Of a stretch of 16,153 nucleotides of DNA, positions 7,632-13,580 are shown one piece after another. Positions within the stretch are counted from its first letter, which is position 1, and each line of letters begins with the position of its first letter. The stretch spans positions 1 to 16,153 of the forward strand of contig PMJK01000055.1 of the NCBI GenBank assembly GCA_003158505.1, given 5' to 3'. This stretch comes from Holophagaceae bacterium (GTDB lineage Bacteria; Acidobacteriota; Holophagae; Holophagales; Holophagaceae). Position numbers and translations under genes: made by a program. The notes beneath the pieces were generated by a model that saw nothing but the letters and a program-made list of their open reading frames with translations, did not search any database and was not told where the DNA came from.

Positions 7632-8609
7632 TCAGTGGGGTGTCAGCAGTTGCTTCGCATAGTGCGCGACCGCATAGGGCAGCCATCGATGCCCCGGCAG
7701 GTCGCGGCTGAGGTAGCCCATGTGGCCACCCTGGGGCTCGATGTGGAGATGCACTGATGACGAGGGATTCGCCTCCACCGCATGCCGCCATGGAATGAAG
7801 GGGTCATCCTTGGCCATGAGCATCACCGTCGGCACGGTGATCCTGGACAGATGGTGACGGGCGGAACAGCGTGCGTAGTAACCGTCCGCATCACCGAATT
7901 CCGCGGCCTTGGAAGTGTAGGCATCGTCGAACTCCCGCAGGCTCATGAGCGGCCAGGTCCGGTAGACCTCGGAGATGAGGCCGTCCTCCACGCGCTGGCG
8001 GATGGCCTGGCGACAGCGCCTGATGAAGCGAAGCTCGTACAGGCGGCTGAGGCCCTGGTGGATGGCATGGGAGCAGGCCCCCAGGTCCACGGGCGGATTG
8101 ACGGCAATGGCCGCGTCGGGCTGGGCGGCTGATTCCGGCAAGCCACCGCCCAGGTTCAGCAGCAGGGCGTTGGCGGACAGGGAATAGGCCACCGCCAGTT
8201 GGCGAAGACCCGGGTGGCGTTCCCGGGCCGCGGCGAAGGCGGTGCCCAGATCGTCCCCCGATCCGCTGTGGTAAGGCTTCTTCGCGAGGCCGCGGCCCGC
8301 GCCGCAGCCCCGGTGATTCACAGTCCAGACGTGGTGGCCCAGCTTCCTGGCCAGAGCCACTGTGCGGCGCACGTAGTGGGCCTGTTCATCCCCGCCCAGG
8401 CCATGGAAGACCAGCATCAGTACGTCGGTTTCACCCAGATAGTGGCGCCCGGTGAGCTGGTCGCCATCGCGAAGCGGGATCCGGAAAGGTTCAGACGGGT
8501 AGACCGCGGATTCTCCCGGCAGGTAGTTGCCAAGAATGGTCTGAAGATGGCCGGAAGCCGCCCACCAGGGGGCTCGGCAGGGGAGGGGCGGGGGAGCCAG
8601 GTTGAGCAT
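7632..8609 (-). CDS. Alpha/beta-fold hydrolase, YheT family (UPF0017)
   Basis: A 325-residue predicted cytoplasmic hydrolase. The family hallmark is the N-terminal WWAASGHLQTILGNYLP (15-31), typical of YheT proteins. LMLVFHGLGGD (64-74) forms the oxyanion region, NHRGCG (98-103) follows, the nucleophile Ser143 sits in AYSLSAN, the acid is Asp268 or Asp269 in AKDDPFIP, and His296 lies in GGHMGY. The elbow departs from the usual G-x-S-L-G-G-N because both glycines flanking the serine are replaced by Ala and Ser. Length and motif order fit the family. Substrates are not established for most members; some related proteins act as esterases or lipases. The ATG at 8609 lies 23 nt after the stop of the small secreted protein gene, so the two probably share a transcript. 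The gene is convergent with the cysteine desulfurase, 23 nt apart. Confidence 0.9.
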   Translation of the reverse strand: MLNLAPPPLPCRAPWWAASGHLQTILGNYLPGESAVYPSEPFRIPLRDGDQLTGRHYLGETDVLMLVFHGLGGDEQAHYVRRTVALARKLGHHVWTVNHRGCGAGRGLAKKPYHSGSGDDLGTAFAAARERHPGLRQLAVAYSLSANALLLNLGGGLPESAAQPDAAIAVNPPVDLGACSHAIHQGLSRLYELRFIRRCRQAIRQRVEDGLISEVYRTWPLMSLREFDDAYTSKAAEFGDADGYYARCSARHHLSRITVPTVMLMAKDDPFIPWRHAVEANPSSSVHLHIEPQGGHMGYLSRDLPGHRWLPYAVAHYAKQLLTPH

Positions 8610-8632
8610 CCACCCAGTCTGACCGAGCCGGG

Positions 8633-9181
8633 TCAGTCATTCCTTTTGAAGACGAGTTTGTAGCTGAAGGGGTTGTCGAGCTTGGGATGGGTATAGGTCG
8701 CCTGGAGGGCCAGGGAATCCCCGTCTTTCCGCATGGAATACACGTACTTCATGGTGTAGCCGTCGCCGGTCAAGGTCTGGATCATGGTCGGTCCGTTCCT
8801 AGTGAGCGTGACTTTGAACTTTTCGTCGTCGCTGCGTTTCCAGTCTGCCTCGGTACCATCGGTTGGCGTATCGATGGGGCGTTCCTTCCCCATGGTGACG
8901 GCGAAACTGTCGCCGGCCAGGATGTCCAGCTTGTTGAAGCTGCGGCAGGCGGACTGGAGTTTCTTCTTCCAGTAGAGCTTCATGGCGAAGTTCTGGTCCT
9001 TGAGGTAGTCCTCGATCTGCTCGTCGATCTTGTCGCTTTGTGAGGCGTGCAGGGACCATTCCCCATCCCAATTGATCTTTACTCCCTTGTCAGCTTCGAC
9101 CGCTTTCGGGGCGGGCTTCGCTTTCTGTGCAGAAACGGGAATGGCCAGGAGACAGGGAAGCAGGAGGGTCAGCACGCGCAT
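8633..9181 (-). CDS. Secreted protein of unknown function, beta-rich, 182 aa
   Basis: I do not recognise a family. The N-terminus is a clear Sec signal peptide (about residues 1-19, MRVLTLLLPC...PVSAQ) with a signal peptidase I-type end (SAQ). It is not a good lipobox. The mature part starts with a Lys/Ala-rich linker, then NWDGEWSLHASQSDKIDEQI (35-54), a helical stretch around 55-80, and alternating beta-strands to the end (KVTLTRNG, MIQTLTGDGYTMKYVYSM, SLALQATYT, SYKLVFKR). This pattern of W-x-G-x-W followed by antiparallel strands is reminiscent of lipocalin-like small-molecule binding or stability domains, but that is a guess. The ATG at 9181 has GGAG about 8 nt upstream. It is first in a two-gene unit with the YheT hydrolase and divergent from maeB. 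A periplasmic location is inferred. Confidence 0.75.
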   Translation of the reverse strand: MRVLTLLLPCLLAIPVSAQKAKPAPKAVEADKGVKINWDGEWSLHASQSDKIDEQIEDYLKDQNFAMKLYWKKKLQSACRSFNKLDILAGDSFAVTMGKERPIDTPTDGTEADWKRSDDEKFKVTLTRNGPTMIQTLTGDGYTMKYVYSMRKDGDSLALQATYTHPKLDNPFSYKLVFKRND

Positions 9182-9341
9182 GGGGACTCCGGGTTCGATG
9201 GATGGAGCCTACGCTCCCATGTCGGCTTCGGGAAGGGCCTCGTGGGATCCGTGACACAAAGGTGTAGATCCATGTGGGGTACAGCAGTTCAGCCGGTGTA
9301 ATCTGGAAGAAATTCAACCCAAAAATCGGGGTAATCATACC

Positions 9342-9347
9342 AAGGAG
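9342..9347 (+). promoter_or_regulatory. Ribosome binding site fixing the maeB start
   Basis: AAGGAG lies 7 nt before ATG 9355. This is a near-ideal Shine-Dalgarno and decides the start against the longer open frame that reaches back to 9274 and against GTG 9349. Confidence 0.85.
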
Positions 9348-9354
9348 TGTGGCC

Positions 9355-11607
9355 ATGAGCCGTAAGCAGGAAGCCCTCGACTACCATTCGCAGGGACGAA
9401 AAGGAAAGATCGAGGTCGTCGCCACCAAGCCTTGCTCCACGGCGCGTGACCTGTCCAACGCCTACACGCCCGGTGTGGCGGAGCCCTGCCTGGAGATCGA
9501 GAAGAATCCCGAATTGGCCTACGAATACACTGCCAAGGGGAACCTCGTGGCCGTGATCTCCAATGGCACGGCTGTGCTGGGACTTGGCAACATTGGTGCC
9601 CTGGCCGGCAAACCGGTCATGGAGGGCAAGGGTGTGCTCTTCAAGCGCTTCGCCGACATCGATGTGTTCGACATCGAAGTCAATGAGCTGGACATCGATC
9701 GATTCTGCCAGGTGGTCAAGGCCCTGGAGCCCACCTTCGGCGGCATCAACCTTGAGGATATCAAGGCCCCCGAGTGCTTCGAGATCGAGACTCGCCTGAA
9801 GAAGGAGATGAACATCCCCGTCTTCCATGACGACCAGCACGGCACGGCCATCATCAGCACCGCGGCCCTCATGAACGCCTCGGAGATCGCCAAGAAGAAG
9901 CTCGGGGACATGAAAGTGGTGTTCAGCGGCGCCGGTGCTTCCGCCATCGCCTGCGCGAACATGATGATTGCCGCCGGCGTGAAGCTGGAGAACCTCTGGC
10001 TTTGCGACACCAAGGGGCTGGTCTACACTGGCCGCACGGAAGGCAACAATAAGTACAAGGACAAGTTCGCAAAGCATAGTGAATGGCGCACCCTGGCCGA
10101 CACGATCAAGGATGCGGACGTGTTCGTGGGCTGCTCCAGCAAGGGCGCGCTGACTCCCGAGATGCTCCTGAGCATGGCGAAGAACCCCATCGTCTTCGCC
10201 CTGGCCAACCCCGATCCCGAGATCGACTACCCCACGGCCAAGGCCACCCGCGACGACATCATCCTGGCCACGGGCCGCAGCGACTACCCCAACCAGGTGA
10301 ACAACGTCCTCGGCTTCCCCTTCATCTTCCGCGGCGCCCTGGATGTGCGCGCCTCCGAGATCAACGAGCCCATGAAGCTGGCGGCCGCCAAGGCCCTGGC
10401 CGCCTTGACCCGCGAGGAAGTGCCAGATTCCGTGGTGAAGGCGTATGCTGGCCAAAAATTCAGCTTCGGCCCTGAATACATCATTCCCAAGCCCTTCGAT
10501 CCCCGCGTGCTGCTCTGGGTGGCCCCGGCCGTCGCCAAGGCCGCCATGGACACCGGCGTGGCCAGGAGGCCCATCGCCGACATGACGGCCTACAAGGAGC
10601 GCCTGGAAGGACTCCAGGGCCGCAGCAAGGATGTGATCCGAAGCGTGGTCAACCGGGCCAAGGCCAACCCCAAGCGCGTGGTCTTCCCGGAAGGCGAGCA
10701 TCCACTGATCCTTCAGGCCGTGTCCCAGATGGTGGACGAGGGCATCTGCTTGCCCATTCTTCTGGGCGATTCGACCAAGATCAAGGCTGTGGCTGCGAGC
10801 CACGGTATCGGATTGGAAGGCATCGAGATCCTGGACCTCAACGCGGTGCCCTGGCGCCAGGAAGCTGAGAATGCCTTATATGAACTGCGGAAGCGCCGGG
10901 GTGTCACTCCCTTTGAAGCCGATCGCCTGCTCCAGCGGCGGATCTACCTCGGCGCCATGATGTGCCGCCTGGGCAAGGCTGACGGCCTCATCGCTGGCCT
11001 GACGATGTACTATCCCGACTGCATCCGGCCCTGCCTGGAGGTCATCGGGACTCGCAAGGGCGTGAAACGAGTCTGCGGGGTCTACACCATGGTTCTGAAG
11101 AACCGCGTCCTGTTCTTCGCCGACACCACCATGAACATCGAGCCCAACCATGAGGATCTGGCGGAGATCGCCCTTCTCACGGCGGATCTGGTGAAGAACA
11201 CCTTCAACATGGAACCGAAGGTGGCCATGATCTCCTTCTCCGACTTCGGCAGCGTGGAACATCCCCTGGTCCGCAAGGTCCAGAAGGCCGTCGAGATCGT
11301 GAAGGCCACCCGGCCCGACCTGAAGTGCGATGGCGAGATGCAGGCCGACACCGCCCTCGGCGAAGGCATCCTGGCCGAGGACTATCCCTGGGTGGACCTG
11401 CCCGGTGGTCCCAACGTGCTGATCTTCCCCGATCTGACCAGCGGCAACATCGCCTACAAGCTGGTGCAGCGGCTGGCAGGCGCCGAGGTCATCGGCCCCA
11501 TCACCTGCGGCATGGCCGCGCCAGTGCATGTGCTGCAGAGGCACAGCGATCTCAATGACATCATCCACCTCACGGCCCTCACCGTCGTGGAGGCCCAGCA
11601 GAAGTAG
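9355..11607 (+). CDS. maeB: NADP-type malic enzyme with C-terminal phosphotransacetylase-like domain
   Basis: A 750-residue MaeB-type enzyme that oxidatively decarboxylates malate to pyruvate with NAD(P)+ in the cytoplasm. The catalytic half spans about 1-430. Tyr37 in NAYTPGVA is the family's general acid, and Lys92 in EGKGVLFKRF is a candidate catalytic lysine. Metal ligands are likely Glu134-Asp135 (NLEDI) and Asp159/160 (FHDDQHGTA). The nucleotide fold is SGAGASAIA (191-199), and the NPDPEIDYP stretch follows near residues 285-293. The second half, about 440-750, is a PTA/PTB-like domain (GTRKGVKRV, ISFSDFGSV, DGEMQADTAL). In characterised MaeB proteins this domain is regulatory and senses acetyl-CoA rather than acting as a transacetylase. 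Length is close to E. coli MaeB. Codon use is strongly G/C-ending, as expected for a well-expressed gene. The gene is monocistronic, with a GC hairpin after the stop. NADP preference is inferred from the family. Confidence 0.95.
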   Translation: MSRKQEALDYHSQGRKGKIEVVATKPCSTARDLSNAYTPGVAEPCLEIEKNPELAYEYTAKGNLVAVISNGTAVLGLGNIGALAGKPVMEGKGVLFKRFADIDVFDIEVNELDIDRFCQVVKALEPTFGGINLEDIKAPECFEIETRLKKEMNIPVFHDDQHGTAIISTAALMNASEIAKKKLGDMKVVFSGAGASAIACANMMIAAGVKLENLWLCDTKGLVYTGRTEGNNKYKDKFAKHSEWRTLADTIKDADVFVGCSSKGALTPEMLLSMAKNPIVFALANPDPEIDYPTAKATRDDIILATGRSDYPNQVNNVLGFPFIFRGALDVRASEINEPMKLAAAKALAALTREEVPDSVVKAYAGQKFSFGPEYIIPKPFDPRVLLWVAPAVAKAAMDTGVARRPIADMTAYKERLEGLQGRSKDVIRSVVNRAKANPKRVVFPEGEHPLILQAVSQMVDEGICLPILLGDSTKIKAVAASHGIGLEGIEILDLNAVPWRQEAENALYELRKRRGVTPFEADRLLQRRIYLGAMMCRLGKADGLIAGLTMYYPDCIRPCLEVIGTRKGVKRVCGVYTMVLKNRVLFFADTTMNIEPNHEDLAEIALLTADLVKNTFNMEPKVAMISFSDFGSVEHPLVRKVQKAVEIVKATRPDLKCDGEMQADTALGEGILAEDYPWVDLPGGPNVLIFPDLTSGNIAYKLVQRLAGAEVIGPITCGMAAPVHVLQRHSDLNDIIHLTALTVVEAQQK

Positions 11608-11631
11608 GTCTTCAGTCCTGAGTCTTCAGTG

Positions 11632-11653
11632 GCGGGGGCCGGACGGCCCCCGC
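11632..11653. terminator. GC-rich hairpin between convergent genes, possible bidirectional terminator
   Basis: GCGGGGGCC (11632-11640), loop GGAC, GGCCCCCGC (11645-11653): a perfect 9-bp stem between the maeB stop (11607) and the convergent lipoprotein stop (11661). There is no T-run on either strand, so it is not a classical intrinsic terminator, although position and strength suggest transcription ending or 3'-end protection. Just before it lies a 9-bp direct repeat, GTCTTCAGT, at 11608-11616 and 11622-11630. Confidence 0.5.
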
Positions 11654-11660
11654 GTACTGT

Positions 11661-12254
11661 CTAGCGTCGGGCGGGCAGCGGCAGCATGAGCTGATGGATG
11701 GCCGCCTCGATGCTGAGGGGAACTCCATCCGGGGACTTGTCTTTGGCGCTGAGATTCGCCTCGCCTTGCCATACGGGAAGTCCCGTCTTCCGGTCCTCAA
11801 GCTGGACGATGACCAGGAAGTTCCAGTTGGTATCCCCCCCTTTCCCGGCCGATGAAGGGTCGCCGCCTCCCGCTCCGGCTCGCCCGCCCGCACGATGACC
11901 TTCGCTGGATCCTTCCTTGTGCGGTGAACTGGTGGCACCACCCTTGCTCCCCTTGGGCGCAGCCTTCATCAGGACGTAGACGGCAACCCAGAGATCCGCT
12001 GCCGAGGCCTCCACGGTTTGGTAATTCCGGGATTCCAGTTCCTTCAAGGCCGCCTTGAGGTGGAGATCGGAGTTGAGGGGACGCATGCCTTCCCTGATGA
12101 CAATCCGGTCCCTCCGGGGATCCGGGGCCACGGACCCGTAGGAGCCGCTCCGGAAGGCCGAATCCACTTCGTAGATAAATCGCGGTTTGGCACACCCCAG
12201 TGCCAAGAACAGCAGGGGAATCACGAAGAGCGACCAGGATTTTGGCGTGCGCAT
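11661..12254 (-). CDS. DUF4136-like envelope lipoprotein
   Basis: A 197-residue predicted lipoprotein. The signal is MRTPKSWSLF...LALGC with Cys21 as the likely lipidated residue. The mature part resembles DUF4136: IYEVDSAFRSGSYGSVAPDP (27-46), LHLKAALKELESRNYQTVEA (64-83), the strand DLWVAVYVLM (87-96), then after a gap LVIVQLEDRKTGLPVWQGEA (147-166) and a C-terminal helix (SIEAAIHQLM). Between the two strands sits a Gly/Ser/Lys-rich, probably disordered insertion (about 99-143) that is not typical for the family. I chose ATG 12254 because it gives a compact 20-residue signal; an upstream in-frame TTG at 12272 would add six residues. It is last in the four-gene minus-strand unit, 34 nt after the SirB1-type gene. 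The family has no established biochemical function, and an outer-membrane location is inferred. Confidence 0.75.
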   Translation of the reverse strand: MRTPKSWSLFVIPLLFLALGCAKPRFIYEVDSAFRSGSYGSVAPDPRRDRIVIREGMRPLNSDLHLKAALKELESRNYQTVEASAADLWVAVYVLMKAAPKGSKGGATSSPHKEGSSEGHRAGGRAGAGGGDPSSAGKGGDTNWNFLVIVQLEDRKTGLPVWQGEANLSAKDKSPDGVPLSIEAAIHQLMLPLPARR

Positions 12255-12288
12255 GCCTGATGGGTGCCTCAAGGTGCCCAGGTGTTCC

Positions 12289-13083
12289 TCAGGATTGTTG
12301 GAGCTGCGCGAGCCAGGCCTGGATCTCGGGGTCCGGGTCAGGGCTCAGGCGCAGGGCCTCACGGAGGTCGATCAGGGCGGGGTTGGACTCGTCGCGCTGG
12401 AGGTGGACGAAGGCACGATCCTTGTGGACCCTGGGATTGTACGGATCAAGCAGGATGAGGTGGGTGCCGGTCCAGAGGGCTTCCTCCCAGTTCTCGGCGT
12501 GCATGAAACGCATGTGGAGATTGCGCACCAAGCGGATGAGGGTCTCCCGGCCACTGGCGGGGCGGAGCATGCCCCGATGGAAGGTCACCCGTCCGGCGGT
12601 CGCGGCTTTCACCAGCTCGGCGGCGCCTTCTTCTCCCACCGGGCGCCCCTTGTCGAACGGATCGAAGCAGAGGAGCCCGAAATCGTTGCGCAGGCCGGCG
12701 ATGAAGTGCCCAGGGAGCCCCACACCCACAGCGTCGAAACCCATGCGCCGTGCGAGATCCACCCACAGGATCGAGAGGGTGATGGGCAGGCCCTTACGAC
12801 GGGCGAGGACCGCCGGGAGCAAGGCATTGAGCGGATCACCATAGGTATCCCGGTCCCCCTCGAAGCCCAGTTCGACGAAGAGCAGGTGGTTCAGGGCATC
12901 GATGGCCTTGTGGGTGTTCCACGGAAGCGGCATCCGTCCCGCGAGGGTGAAGGCCCATTCATTCAGTTCCAAGGACATATGATGGGGATCAGGCTCATCC
13001 AGGGCCGGGGCCACAGCGTGTACCGCGCCCTCGGCCAGGTTCCGGCACTCTGGATCGTCGCGGAGGTACTCGAGCAGGGACAT
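12289..13083 (-). CDS. SirB1-family transglutaminase-like protein with TPR tail
   Basis: A 264-residue cytoplasmic protein of the SirB1/UPF0162 (Transglut_core2) family. The diagnostic stretch is LARRKGLPITLSILW (93-107), then LARRMGFDAVGVGLPGHFIA (110-129) with His126 and FDPFDKGRPV (140-149). An N-terminal helical part (1-90) precedes it. The C-terminal part (about 186-264) looks like two to three TPR repeats (ENWEEALWTGTHLILLDPYN, DESNPALIDLREALRLSPD). Where active transglutaminases carry the nucleophilic Cys, this protein reads RKGLPIT, so it lacks that residue, as I recall is usual in this family. The biochemical role is not established; E. coli relatives sit near peptide-release and 2-keto-3-deoxyoctonate genes. 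The ATG at 13083 overlaps by one base the TGA of the preceding gene (TGATG), so it is probably translationally coupled to the coiled-coil membrane protein. Confidence 0.85.
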   Translation of the reverse strand: MSLLEYLRDDPECRNLAEGAVHAVAPALDEPDPHHMSLELNEWAFTLAGRMPLPWNTHKAIDALNHLLFVELGFEGDRDTYGDPLNALLPAVLARRKGLPITLSILWVDLARRMGFDAVGVGLPGHFIAGLRNDFGLLCFDPFDKGRPVGEEGAAELVKAATAGRVTFHRGMLRPASGRETLIRLVRNLHMRFMHAENWEEALWTGTHLILLDPYNPRVHKDRAFVHLQRDESNPALIDLREALRLSPDPDPEIQAWLAQLQQS

Positions 13084-13574
13084 CAGGCCCGCCGGCGGAT
13101 GACCGACCGTAACACGAGGGCCAGAACCACGAAGGCAATGGCCCCCCAGCTCCAGAGCTGCCAGGAATTGGTGGCGGCCTGGACTTTGTGAGCCTCCTCG
13201 ACCTTGCGGGCATTCTCTTCGAAGGAGAGCTTGGACTGGATTTCCCTGGCATCCTTCACGGCCTTCTGTGCCGAATCTTTGGATGCCTGGAGTTCCTTGG
13301 CTGCCGGGTCCTGTTCCTCCTCGATGCCCAGCACGGCCATCTTCTTCTTTGGTTCCGGGTCGGCCTGGTAGCGAGCGGGCACGGCGGCACCTTCATCCTC
13401 GTAGGAAGTCGAAGACTGGCTGTCTTCGATGGATTCGGTGAGGGCCTGGATGTCCTCGCGCAGGCCCTCTAGCGCCTGGTTCTGGCGGTGGAGCTGGGCG
13501 CCCTGGATCCAGAGCAGTCCCAACTGGAGAGCCAGGATGGTGGGGATGGTCCATCGAAGGGAAGGGCGGGTCAC
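13083..13574 (-). CDS. Small membrane protein of unknown function: two TM helices around a coiled coil
   Basis: No family recognised. The 163 residues divide into an N-terminal membrane helix (about 9-25, after a short basic start), a helical, Gln/Glu-rich coiled-coil stretch (27-50), and an acidic, proline-containing linker (51-90). A second charged helix follows (91-132, rich in Lys/Glu/Ala), then a C-terminal membrane helix (about 138-157) ending VIRRRA. Both tails are positively charged, so the middle probably lies in the periplasm and the two ends in the cytoplasm. The start is GTG 13574. GGAAGGAGG inside the end of the upstream phosphatase gene lies about 11 nt before it, which is strong although distant. 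There are six bases between the upstream stop and this start, and a TGATG overlap with SirB1 downstream. Context suggests a partner of the phosphatase, but nothing in the sequence proves that. Confidence 0.75.
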   Translation of the reverse strand: MTRPSLRWTIPTILALQLGLLWIQGAQLHRQNQALEGLREDIQALTESIEDSQSSTSYEDEGAAVPARYQADPEPKKKMAVLGIEEEQDPAAKELQASKDSAQKAVKDAREIQSKLSFEENARKVEEAHKVQAATNSWQLWSWGAIAFVVLALVLRSVIRRRA

Positions 13575-13580
13575 TAGGGT

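Noticed and set aside
6388..7791. Long (467-codon) open frame antisense to the cysteine desulfurase
   Set aside because: Same cause: a mirror of a GC3-rich gene, with low-complexity composition, spanning into the 3' end of the YheT gene.
9297..9302. TGTAAT as a -10 box for maeB
   Set aside because: No acceptable -35 hexamer lies 16-18 nt upstream, so I could not support a promoter there.
9274..9354. N-terminal extension of MaeB from 9274
   Set aside because: The near-perfect AAGGAG 7 nt before ATG 9355 and the usual MaeB N-terminus argue for the shorter form.
9289..10803. Long (504-codon) open frame antisense to maeB
   Set aside because: It lies fully opposite a strongly conserved enzyme with G/C-ending codons, which produces long antisense frames in high-GC DNA. 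It has His/Gly/Val-rich non-protein-like composition and no recognisable motif.
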